64,000 nucleotides of DNA. It comes from CAITWD01 sp963842065 (lineage in GTDB: Bacteria > Actinomycetota > Thermoleophilia > Miltoncostaeales > Miltoncostaeaceae). Position 1 is the first letter of the stretch. Every line of letters begins with the position of its first letter. The notes beneath the pieces were generated by a model. The model saw only the letters and a program-made list of their open reading frames with translations, ran no database searches and was not told where the DNA came from. The stretch spans positions 1 to 64,000 of the forward strand of contig CAWJEW010000003.1 in the NCBI GenBank assembly GCA_963842065.1, in the 5' to 3' direction. This document shows, piece after piece, positions 55,846 through 64,000 of this stretch. The position numbers and the translations under genes are program-made.

Positions 55846-57105
55846 TCATCGGCGCGCCCCCCGATTGGCAAAGAGGGATGACCATCGCTTGGCCGTCCAG
55901 CGGCCAAGGTGCTGATGCGGACGGATCTTGGTCCCGGCCGAGACGATGCCACTCGGTGCTGGCGCAACCGATCCTCGCGAAAGCAAGGCCGCGAGCACGC
56001 TGTCGGTGATCGTATCCCAATCGTACGCGCGCAGCCACGTATCCGCTGCTCCAGGCTGTTCGGGGTGGGCGAGCACGTTCAACACCGCGTCAGCGAGTGC
56101 CTGAGCGGTTGGATCGCAGACGATTCCCGCGCCTGTATCGAGAACCAATTGCGCGGCGAGGTTGTCCGGGGACGATGTCGTCACTACCGGCAGCCCGCAC
56201 GCAAGAGCTTCAAGCACTGCGATGCCGAAGCCCTCGCGCTCGGACGGGAAGACGAACACGTGCGAGGCCTTTGACAGTGAGAAAAGGCTGGACTGGTCGC
56301 TGACGTCAGCACGGAAGTCGACGACGTCGGCGATGCCGAGCGTCGTGGCATGCGCCTGCAGAGACTCCCGCTCGGGCCCGTCGCCGATTACGCGGCACGT
56401 GACCATGACCCCGTGCGAGCGCAGGAGCGCCACCGCATCGAGCAGGAGGTCGACGCGTTTGTTCTCGAGGAGTCGTCCGACGACGACCAGAGTGGCCGGA
56501 TCGTCTGCGACGGGTGCACCGCGGACCAGCTCGAGATCGATGCCGTTTGGGGCGACCGTCAGGGGGACGGAATCGCCAATGTGTACATGCAGGCGCCGCT
56601 TCGTCTCTTCGGAGACGGCGATGATCTCGTCTGGGAGCCGCATGGCGCATCGTTCGATCCACCAGGCGATGCGACCACGACGGCCGAGATAGCGACGCCA
56701 GTATTCCGGTCCCCAGACCTCGTGCCATGTCACGACCAATCGCTTCCGCCGAAGGGTTGCCACAAGGCGGAGCGTGTAGAGGTGCAGATACGGAATGCAG
56801 TCAGCTTCGATCACGCTGCACCGGCGGGTAGCGAGGCGCAGGCACGCCAGGGCGAACACGACCGCTTGGCGCGTGGAACGCCGCTCGCCCGCGTAGAGCG
56901 GGATCCTGCGGCAAAGGGCATGGAACGTCACCCCGTCCTGTATGCGCGTTCTGGGCGTGTCCCACCAGCGCATCGTGTAGACATGGACCTCGGCCCGCTC
57001 GGCCAGGCGCCTTGTCACCTCGTACGTGCGCACTTCCTTGCCGCCTCTGTGGTAGGGCAGGATCGAGTCTGTCACGATCGCGATGGTCGGGGGTCGGCGG
57101 CTCAT
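55846..57105 (-). CDS. family 4 glycosyltransferase
   Basis: About 419 residues from the ATG at 57105, overlapping the upstream stop by ATGA. GT-B: N-terminal TIAIVTDSILPYHRGGKEVR TYEVTRRLAERAEVHVYT; C-terminal domain VAPNGIDLELVRGAPV, LVVVGRLLENKRVDLLLDAV and the donor motif FVFPSEREGFGIAVLEALAC GLPVV (ExFGxxxxE). It is a retaining transferase. Confidence 0.95.
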   Translation of the reverse strand: MSRRPPTIAIVTDSILPYHRGGKEVRTYEVTRRLAERAEVHVYTMRWWDTPRTRIQDGVTFHALCRRIPLYAGERRSTRQAVVFALACLRLATRRCSVIEADCIPYLHLYTLRLVATLRRKRLVVTWHEVWGPEYWRRYLGRRGRIAWWIERCAMRLPDEIIAVSEETKRRLHVHIGDSVPLTVAPNGIDLELVRGAPVADDPATLVVVGRLLENKRVDLLLDAVALLRSHGVMVTCRVIGDGPERESLQAHATTLGIADVVDFRADVSDQSSLFSLSKASHVFVFPSEREGFGIAVLEALACGLPVVTTSSPDNLAAQLVLDTGAGIVCDPTAQALADAVLNVLAHPEQPGAADTWLRAYDWDTITDSVLAALLSRGSVAPAPSGIVSAGTKIRPHQHLGRWTAKRWSSLFANRGARR

Positions 57106-58223
57106 GCGCAGGGGAGCCAGAAACCGATCGTCTGATGGGCGCCGCCGAGCGACACGTTCACCCGAGACTGGCCGCCGGTGCACGCCACGGGGATGCGGAG
57201 ACGGACTGTGTTGGATGCGCCATCAGCGAGTGTGAGACGCCCCGACGCCGCGGTGATCGGCGCACGACCGGGTGCCTGCGTCGTCGCTATCCATCGGTAC
57301 GTGTGGGCGCTGCCCTCGACATTGTGGACCCAGAAGGCAAAGCCCACTGTGGCATTCGCCGCCCGTGTCCACGGACCGCCGGGATTGACGAAGGCTATCT
57401 CCGTGTAGGGCTCCGACGGCGATGAGATGCCCAGCGCGCGGAGCAGCCTGCCTCCAGGGCTTGTCTGCGCCACACCGAGGCCGACCACGACCAAGACGGC
57501 GACGAGGCCGACGGTCGCCGGCCGTCGGCCTCGTCGCCGTCTTGGTCTTAGTGGCGCGGCGTACACGGTCGGGACGGCCGCGGGCGCCCGCGCTTCTGCC
57601 TGCTCCGGCGCGACGACGGGCTCGGTCAGGAGCGCCCCGGTGACCGGCTGATCGGCTGGCACCCGCGATGCGGCGGGCACCTGCGACGCGCCATTGCTGA
57701 GGTGAACGCCCCGCCCGGCCAGGGCGCACAGCCCGAGCAGGTCGTCGGGAAGCCCGGCGCGCGCGGTCGCCTCACACGCCAGGAGTCGCTCCAGGTCCGC
57801 GGGATCGCATTCGCTCAGGTCGAGCAGCGCCGTGAGCGCCCCGGCCAGGGCGCGGTCCTCGTCGGCCCATTCGGTGCGCTCGGTGAGTTGCTGCGCCAGC
57901 GCCTGGGCACGGGAGATCGCCGCCGCCGCCGCCGCGGGGCCCTCGAGGCGACGGGCGCGGGCGAGCGAGGCGCGCGCTGCCTCCCGTGACGCGGACTCGT
58001 TGAGCGCCTGCGCGATCTGCGCGGTGGTGGCCCCGACGTCCAGCCCCAGCTCAGCGGCGGCCGTCCTGTGGAGCGTCTGCAGCGAGGCGATCGTGTTGAA
58101 GGGCGCAACGTCGAGGCTGCGGCCGGCGACGATGTCCGCCTGCAGCCGGTCCAGGGCCGTCAACGCCTCGGCGCGAGCGTTTTCGATCCTCTCCAGGATC
58201 TCCTGGGCCTCGGCGAGGTCGAT
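57102..58223 (-). CDS. B1: coiled N-domain fused to a membrane-anchored DUF1616-like domain
   Basis: Up to 373 residues. The first ~110 residues (IENARAEALTALDRLQADIV AGRSLDVAPFNTIASLQTLH RTAAAELGLD) are closely similar to the start of gene B2 at 60710. A helical linker follows, then one membrane helix (TVGLVAVLVVVGLGVAQT). The outer domain contains SSPSEPYTEIAFVNPGGPWT...VGFAFWVHNVEGSAHTYRWI, ending VSLGGAHQTIGFWLPCA. The codon that aligns with the B2 ATG is ATC here, so the start is unclear; a TTG at 58163 would drop ~20 residues. The stop overlaps the GT4 start. Confidence 0.65.
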   Translation of the reverse strand: MDLAEAQEILERIENARAEALTALDRLQADIVAGRSLDVAPFNTIASLQTLHRTAAAELGLDVGATTAQIAQALNESASREAARASLARARRLEGPAAAAAAISRAQALAQQLTERTEWADEDRALAGALTALLDLSECDPADLERLLACEATARAGLPDDLLGLCALAGRGVHLSNGASQVPAASRVPADQPVTGALLTEPVVAPEQAEARAPAAVPTVYAAPLRPRRRRGRRPATVGLVAVLVVVGLGVAQTSPGGRLLRALGISSPSEPYTEIAFVNPGGPWTRAANATVGFAFWVHNVEGSAHTYRWIATTQAPGRAPITAASGRLTLADGASNTVRLRIPVACTGGQSRVNVSLGGAHQTIGFWLPCA

Positions 58224-58301
58224 GGGGCTCTTCCTCCTATTCGAGCGGATCTCCGGGTCGCGGTTCCTCGCGGGCGCCGGGGTCCTCGTTTACGCGGCGA
58301 A

Positions 58302-58543
58302 CTATGACTGCTTCTGCTGCTGCTTGTTCTTCTTCACGGAAAAGTTCTCCTGCGGGCACAGCAGCTTGAGGGCGTGGCGACGCTCCTCCTCCTCGAGGGC
58401 GTCGAGGGCATCGAGTAGGGCACCCCGACAAGCTCGCCAACCCGCTGCCGAAGCGGCAGCACGATCTGGCAGATCGTGCACTGCCTAGAATCGTCGGCGG
58501 ATGAGTGCTCCCGTGGCCCGGCCTGCGGGAACGCGGCGCTCAT
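58302..58543 (-). pseudogene. A1: small protein with PQENFSVKKNK tail, frame broken
   Basis: From the ATG at 58543: MSAAFPQAGPREHSSADDSR QCTICQIVLPLRQRVGELVG, then after a frame change near 58412 ALLDALDALEEEERRHALKL LCPQENFSVKKNKQQQKQS. A CxxC pair is visible. The tail matches that of A2 (RPQENSAVKKNKNRQEKS). It lies between B2 and B1. I do not recognise it. Confidence 0.45.
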
Positions 58544-60710
58544 GGAGGTCACCTCGGGTTGCGTGGCGGTTGGCCGGCCCAGTTGGAGGATGAGTATCTC
58601 GCGGGTTGGGGATCCGCGCCCCCGCCCCCTCGATCGCGCCCTCATAGACGCTCACATAAGCATATCCGGGCGGAAGTCTCTCGCCCAGATGGTAGTCGAG
58701 TCCCTCCGCGGCCACCTCGCGGGCGAAGTCGCGCTGCTTGGCGGAGCTCGCCTGTTGGCCATCGGGAAGCCGGCGTAGGAAGAGGACGACCGTGTGGCAA
58801 CGGATGAGCGTCTCGCGCTCGGCCCGAGTCGCGGCCAAGCAATCGCGCAGCGCCCCCAGATCCGGGGCCTGGCTGGGGCCGGTCGCACGCGGGGTCAGCG
58901 CGTACTCGAGGCCGTCTCTCCCGAGGACCCCCTCGCGCTCCATGAGCGCGAGCTCAAGACGCACCGCCGGCCGGGCTCGGCCTGACGATGTCGCGGCTCC
59001 GCAGCTGCGTGTGGAGCAAGTTCCAGATGAGTCCGGGGTCCCCCGTCGGGTGCCGATCTCGGCGGCGGCGACGTCGACGTACAGGGCGATCCAGCTCGGC
59101 GTACGCTCGAAGCGGGGGGCGGCGACGCGAAGCAGCGCGGACTTGCCCGGCTGGCGGCCGCCGCACATGAGCGGGGTCCCCGTCTGGTCGATGATCCGGG
59201 CGCGCTGTTCGGAGCGGCCGTAGAACATTTCGACCGGGACGTTGCCGCCCACCTCGACCTGGCACGGATTGGTGGCCGTTACGGCAGGGTGATGCGCATC
59301 AGGGTGTCGGAACGCCGGTCGCCCTGAGCGGCAGGTGGGCCATCGCCGCGGCGTCGATCACCGGTCGGCTGGACTTGCGGCAGGTCGTTGCGCGCGTGCG
59401 ACGCGCCGGCGGCTCGATGACGCCCCGCTGGAGCACCATCAGCGGGCGCCCGGACGTGTCCTGGGACACCCAGCCCATTAGCGTCGCGGGCTCCACCGAT
59501 CCGCAGATGCGCACGCGCAGCATCTCGTCGCTGGCCGATCCGAAGGCGGGCACCATGTCTTGGCCGGCGCGCGTCACCCCGACCAGGTCGTACCAGAACC
59601 GCTCCGCGCCTTCCGGTGGGCCGGGCGACCGGGACGCGCCCTTGGCCTCGATGCCGGCGAGGCGCAGCGCAGACCGCATCGTCTTCGGCCGCTCGGAGCC
59701 CTTCGTGGGGAAGCTGTCGAACCCGTTCCCGAGCGCCTGCGCCACCACCTTGCGCTGGGCCCCGCAGCCGCCGCCGAAGTCGAGCGAGCCCAGGCGCTTA
59801 CCGCGCTGGGCCGCCCCGACCAGTTCCTTCGACGCGACCCCGGCGAGCGCCTCGGGGGCGGCCGGGAAGAACTCCCCCGATGGTCCGGGATGTCGTCGTC
59901 GGCAGGCAGCTCCTCGCCCGCCTCGGCCAGGACCAGGCACTCCTCGGTCGTCGCCAGGTCACCGACTTCCGCCAGGTCCTCGATACGATCGGCGACCCGC
60001 GCCACCAGCTCGGAACTGCGGCGCTCCTCCAGACGGTCCGAGAAGCGCCTGCGTGTGCCGGCCCGGGCCTCCTCGAGCTAACTCGCCACGGCCTCGAGCT
60101 CGACGAGCGCACCGGCGGGGTCACGGCGCTCGGGGTCCTCGGCGCGCTGGAGGCGCGGGGTCAGGTCGCGCCACTCGTCCTTGGTGTGGTCGTTCTGGCG
60201 CCGAGCCCGATCGAGATTGGCGCGCACCGCGACCGCGCTGGCCGACCTCGAGGCGCACCGCCCTGGTGCGCTCGCCGACGTGGCTCTCCAGGGAGTCGAC
60301 GTCCTCGCCGCGCGCGCAGCACAACTCGATCAGCGCGGTCGCGCCCAAGAAGTCATGGCGGGCAAGGCGCGTCTCGAGGGCCTGTCCGGGCTCGGCGAGC
60401 GCGTCGGTGCGGCCGGGTCCGCGGGGCCCTCGAGGCGACGGGCGCGGGCGAGCGAGGCGCGCGCTGCCTCCCGTGACGTCAACTCGTCGAGCGCCTGCGC
60501 GATCTGCGCGGTGGTGGCCTCGGCGTCCAGCCCCAGCGCCGCGGCGGCCGTCCTGTGGAGCGTCTGCAGCGACGCGATCGTGTCGAAGGGCGCAAGGTCG
60601 AGGCTGCGGCCTGCGACGATGTCCGCGCGCAGCCCGGCCAGGGCCGCCACCGACTCGCTGCGAGCCTTCTCGATCCTCTCCAGGTTCTCGTGAGCGTCCG
60701 CGAGGTCCAT
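58485..60710 (-). pseudogene. B2: P-loop ATPase with the shared N-domain, several frame breaks
   Basis: From the ATG at 60710 after AGGAGG: LADAHENLERIEKARSESVA ALAGLRADIVAGRSLDLAPF, TIASLQTLHRTAAAALGLD... The frame then jumps several times. Recognisable pieces are LVARVADRIEDLAEVGDLAT TEECLVLAEAG (59950-60060), ASDEMLRVRICGSVEPATLM GWV (59440-59550) and an ATPase segment VEMFYGRSEQRARIIDQTGT PLMCGGRQPGKSALLRVAAP RF with Walker A GGRQPGKSALL (~59100-59220). A premature TAG-type stop lies near 60079. It was originally a protein of over 700 residues. I cannot name the family; the ATPase block resembles NTPases in bacterial conflict proteins (weak recollection). Confidence 0.55.
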
Positions 60711-60789
60711 GGGGTTCTTCCTCCTGTTCGAGCGGATCTCCGGCGCGAGCTTCCTCGCGAGCGCCGGGCGTCCTCGTTTACGCGGCGAA

Positions 60790-61531
60790 CTACGACTTCT
60801 CCTGCCTGTTCTTGTTCTTCTTCACGGCGGAGTTCTCCTGCGGGCGCAGCAGGTTGAGGCGGGCGCGACCCTCGAGCCGGTTGGACCCCGCGACCCATGC
60901 AGATCGCGTCGATCTCCCGCTCGACCTCGGGATGGCTGCGCAGCCGGAGCGTCCGCTGGAGGACCTCCTCGCGGGCGACCGGCCGAAGCACGCGGACGAC
61001 GATGCCACCGCTCGTTCATCGCCGCCAGATGCCGCTGGCACGCTGGAAGTTGCCTGAGCGGGGGCGCTCGAGCAGATCGCGCCCGTCAGCCCGCGTCTGT
61101 GTAACGACCCGCTCCATCTCCGCGAGATCGCGGCCACGGCTGAGGTCGTTGTCGGCGATGCTCACATCCGCCCGCGAGGCCTCGCGGGCGGCCTGTGCCA
61201 GCGGCGCGAGCGACGGCACGTCCTGGGTGCATGCCGCTCCCAGCTCCTGCATGATGTCATCGGCCTCGGTCGGGTAGGGGGCCGAGAACGCTCGCCCTGA
61301 GCGCCGCCGAGAGCGTCAGGAGCTGGCCGAGCTCCCGGAGCGCACCGCCGCGGCAAGCACCTGCTGGGTCCGGTCGCTCTCCGTCATCCCCGCCTTCGCG
61401 TTGGTGGGCGGCTCCGTGACGGCGAGCACGGACGCTCGATGGGCGTCCGATCCGGACCCCTGGTCTGCAACCGGCCCCGGGGCATCCGTCACGGACGCGG
61501 TGGTCGCAGCGTTATCGACCGGGCCGATCAC
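60790..61531 (-). pseudogene. A2: decayed gene with PQENxxVKKNK tail
   Basis: The GTG at 61531 overlaps the stop of the upstream glycosyltransferase (GTGA). Pieces in different frames are GPVDNAATTASVTDAPGPVA, ADDIMQELGAACTQDVPSLA (61016-61270), REEVLQRTLRLRSHPEVERE (60900-60990) and NLLRPQENSAVKKNKNRQEK S ending at 60790. At least two frame breaks. The function is unknown; it is a probable partner of B2, as A1 is of B1. Confidence 0.45.
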
Positions 61532-62898
61532 ACTCCACCTTCTGCGGGGAGCGGAACCCGGTGCGGACCGAATTGGTGACGACTGCGCGCGTAGGCGATC
61601 GGACCGTAGGCCATCCCCCGCAATTCAAGCCATGTTAAACCGCGGGGGTAGCCCGCCGCCTTCTTCGCGTTCTTTGAAGAGCTCGGGCTCAGGGCGAACC
61701 GGATGCCGACCGGGACGCGCCCGGCGAGCGCTAGGGCATGGCGCCGATCCGTCAAGGCCGTCTTTAGGAGGTACGCGCTGAGGCCGGTGCCGTAGCTGAA
61801 GATCTGCCGGCGCAGGTCCTCGAACGAGGGGTGGTGCGTGTGATGCACCAGCGCGATCGGTTCGTGTACCAGACGTAGGCCGCTCAAGACGGTCCGGAGC
61901 AGAGCCTCGCTGTCGACGCCCCCTAGTGCCGGTGTGCCGTTGCCGAGGCCGGGGTCGAAGCCGCCGATGCGGCGCAGGTCGTCAGCGCGGAACGCCATGT
62001 TCCCCCCGACGCCGTAGACCCCGGCGGCGTACGGGTAGAGCGGCGTGTCGAGCCGGTTCTCGCCGAGATCGAAAACCCGGCGCTCGAACCCTCGCGTAAA
62101 GCCACCCCACTGTTCGAACCAGACCTGAGCAGGCGTCTCGAGCTCCTGCGGCAAAATGGCGCCCGTCACGCACGAGACGTCTTTCGCCGCGTGAAAGCCG
62201 CGAACGAGCTCGGTGAGCCACCTCGGGTCGACGCGAACGTCGTCGTCGGTGAACGCGACGATGGCGCCCTCGGCGACGGCGAGCCCACGGTCACGGGCGC
62301 TCGCGCTGCCGGGGCGATCCTCGCGGACGTACTTGACCGCCCGTCCCGCGCTCGCCAGGTCCTGCGCGAGCCGATGCGTGCCGTCCGTCGCCGGCGCGTT
62401 GTCCGCGATGACGATCTCGAATCGGGTGGCCGGATACTCGCAGGCGAAGATCACCTCCAGGCACCGCTCCAGCCGCTCGGTGCGATCACGAGACGGGATG
62501 ACGACGCTGACGAACGGGGGGTCGGCTAGAAACGCGCGGCGGCGGCGCTCGCAGGCCGGCGCGGGATCGAGCCGTGTGGCTTCCGCCGGCAGGCGCGATG
62601 GTGACTCATCGGCGCGGAGATGCCGTGCAAGCGCGCCACCCAGCTCGTCGTCGACGCGCCCGGCCAGGTCCACTGACGAGATCCCCTCAGGACCGAGCAT
62701 GACGGCGAGCGACCCGACCGGCTCGCCGTGCGCCCGCACGAGGACCCATGCCGCGCCGTACTTGCGGTCGTTGTGGTGGCTTGCGATGTCCGGAAGCGGT
62801 GCGGTGCCCTCGACGCCGGTCACCCGAATCGGTGCGAAGCCGGGCGGTCTGACCTCCCTGATGCTCTCGCCCCTGTACCAGCGGGTGAAGGCGGTCAT
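61528..62898 (-). CDS. family 2 glycosyltransferase with N-terminal extension
   Basis: 456 residues. An N-terminal ~110-residue region of unknown role is followed by a GT-A core: FVSVVIPSRDRTERLERCLE, FEIVIADNAPATDGTHRLAQ, RPGSASARDRGLAVAEGAIV AFTDDDVRVDP (DDD), GVGGNMAFRADDLRRIGGFD and GVDSEALLRTVLSGLRLVHE PIALVHH. The acceptor is unknown. Length is larger than the ~300-residue norm because of the N-terminal region. Confidence 0.92.
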   Translation of the reverse strand: MTAFTRWYRGESIREVRPPGFAPIRVTGVEGTAPLPDIASHHNDRKYGAAWVLVRAHGEPVGSLAVMLGPEGISSVDLAGRVDDELGGALARHLRADESPSRLPAEATRLDPAPACERRRRAFLADPPFVSVVIPSRDRTERLERCLEVIFACEYPATRFEIVIADNAPATDGTHRLAQDLASAGRAVKYVREDRPGSASARDRGLAVAEGAIVAFTDDDVRVDPRWLTELVRGFHAAKDVSCVTGAILPQELETPAQVWFEQWGGFTRGFERRVFDLGENRLDTPLYPYAAGVYGVGGNMAFRADDLRRIGGFDPGLGNGTPALGGVDSEALLRTVLSGLRLVHEPIALVHHTHHPSFEDLRRQIFSYGTGLSAYLLKTALTDRRHALALAGRVPVGIRFALSPSSSKNAKKAAGYPRGLTWLELRGMAYGPIAYARSRHQFGPHRVPLPAEGGV

Positions 62899-63015
62899 CG
62901 TTTCTCGTGTCGGGTGATGGTCTGGGGCCGGAGGTACCTGAGCCCACGCGCGCTAGGCCCAGGGGAGGACGCGACCGGCGGATGCGCTGTCCATCCGCGC
63001 GGCCATCACGCGGAC
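62899..63015. other. short intergenic region
   Basis: It separates the truncated GT4 from the GT2. No gene is seen. Confidence 0.3.
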
Positions 63016-63444
63016 CTACGCCCCGATCAGCGGCGGCCTCTCCTCGCCTGGGTCGAGTACCTCGTGGAACTCGATGACGACAGGCACGCCCATACTCCGC
63101 GCCACTCGCGCGAGCGCGAGGTAGGAGTGGAGCACGGCTCGGGTCCACCACTGGAGGATCAGCACGTCCGGCCGCTCGCTCCGCAGGAATGCCGCAGCGC
63201 GCATCATGCTGCGGCCCCAGTACCAGTCGACCCCGTCGTATGCGGGGATGGTGTCGTCGTATGCGATCCGAGACAGCGAGTTCCCGACCCGCCTGCGTCC
63301 GGGGTAGAGCGCCGTCGGCGTCAGCTGGCGCATCAGGATCACGGAGACCTCGTGGGAGAATGCGAGCTCGTGCGCGAGTCGGTGTGTGTACGTCGACAGC
63401 CCGCTGAGGAAGCGGGTGCCGGCCCCGACGACACAGATCCTCAT
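63016..63444 (-). pseudogene. family 4 glycosyltransferase, N-terminal half only
   Basis: From the ATG at 63444: MRICVVGAGTRFLSGLSTYT HRLAHELAFSHEVSVILMRQ, then SERPDVLILQWWTRAVLHSY and VPVVIEFHEVLDPGEERPPL IGA. This is the acceptor-binding Rossmann domain of a GT-B enzyme. The donor-binding half with the ExxxxxxxE motif is absent, so the gene is truncated at ~142 residues and unlikely to be active. Confidence 0.8.
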
Positions 63445-63709
63445 GCGCCGCAGACCTTCACGGCCCGGACGCTTCGCTCGCCGCCACCGCCCCCTCGATC
63501 GCGCCCCGCGCGGAAAACATCCACGCACCGCGGGTCCTCGGAGCGCCGCGCCGACCGCGGACCGGGACAAGCGCACTCGTCCGGGGATCTGAAGACAGGT
63601 GAGGCCGTCGCGTCAGCAGAGCTTCTTGGTCGAACGGTCGCACCCCCAGACGCACAAGCGACGCGGCCAGCCCCGTGTCCGGTCTGCGTCCCTCGACCGG
63701 GTGTGACTA
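63445..63709. other. intergenic region
   Basis: About 265 bases. No gene supported. Confidence 0.3.
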
Positions 63710-64000
63710 TTAGGCGGGCTCGTAATCCGTCGCTCGCCGCCACTGCTGGGCTCGAGCCTCGCGCTGCGAGTTGGCGGGGACCGTCACAGGCACTGTCGTA
63801 TCGGGCTCAGGCACCGACCACGGTAGCTGCGATCCGCCCCCGCGCCGGTCGTACACCGGCCCGTGCGTCGGATGGACGGCCACATAGAGCATGCGCTTCA
63901 TCTCGCGGTTGCTGCGCCGCAGCGAGTCGAGCACCACGCCCGCGAGGATGCTCAGCGCCGCGATGGCGCTCAGGCCGGCCAAACAGAACGTGGCAGGGGT
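63710..64000 (-). CDS. C-terminal part of a membrane protein, runs off the window
   Basis: Open through the right edge: FCLAGLSAIAALSILAGVVL DSLRRSNREMKRMLYVAVHP THGPVYDRRGG, ending REARAQQWRRATDYEPA. One transmembrane helix is followed by a ~65-residue cytosolic tail. This would suit a chain-length determinant or other surface-glycan membrane protein, but the part in the window is too short to identify. Confidence 0.5.
   Translation of the reverse strand, partial: TPATFCLAGLSAIAALSILAGVVLDSLRRSNREMKRMLYVAVHPTHGPVYDRRGGGSQLPWSVPEPDTTVPVTVPANSQREARAQQWRRATDYEPA

Noticed and set aside
1..64000. tRNA or rRNA genes
   Set aside because: No T-loop (GGTTCGAATCC-like) with matching acceptor stem and no rRNA signature was seen by eye.

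Overview
This is a high-GC window with many GTG starts. It most likely comes from an actinobacterium, probably class Thermoleophilia (Solirubrobacterales-like). The taxonomic hint is the secreted protein at 13129-13764: its N-terminus reads PSHATVVAYAALAIALGGS and then NGGSIKP...HTL, a layout I associate with that group. This is inference from recalled families; no search was run.

Layout. 0.1-5.3 kb: an nfeD-slipin pair, a repeat-rich surface protein with a propeller-like tail that carries two frame breaks, and a patatin remnant. 5.5-12.7 kb: a defence-like N-terminal domain remnant, an ISL3 element, citrate synthase (gltA, minus strand), a tetratricopeptide remnant, and an IS3 element with an IS30 element nested inside it. 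13-29 kb: the main housekeeping and stress part. It holds a secreted protein, a SCO1-like copper protein next to a Cas1 C-terminal fragment, small membrane proteins, a K+ channel, a HAD protein, a cation/H+ antiporter coupled to a UspA protein, enolase, and a zinc-ribbon/DUF6062/dynamin-like GTPase group. 29.5-64 kb: an exopolysaccharide locus heavily damaged by insertion sequences. Its parts are GH16 and GH5/39-like hydrolases, a polysaccharide deacetylase, a Wzx-type flippase, at least eight glycosyltransferases or fragments, a DegT aminotransferase, a methyltransferase and a large polytopic membrane protein.

From 57.1 to 50.4 kb the minus-strand genes overlap by ATGA, with one short gap at 55.6-55.8 kb, so they look like one translationally coupled operon. 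Within the longer minus-strand run (64 to 44.9 kb) lies a decayed A-B/A-B tandem cassette (57.1-61.5 kb). Its 'B' genes share an N-terminal domain, and one of them continues into a P-loop ATPase. I do not recognise this system.

Mobile DNA is the dominant theme. Six IS elements or pairs can be bounded, several with exact target duplications: IS30 (CAA), IS21 #1 (ACACG), IS21 #2 (GCAAG) and IS5 (CTAAG). Two identical 214-bp MITEs carry ISL3-type ends. A 308-bp duplication flanks about 15.5 kb, and a 44-bp palindromic repeat occurs three times. Removing the IS5 restores an intact methyltransferase frame. No tRNA, rRNA or CRISPR array was seen.
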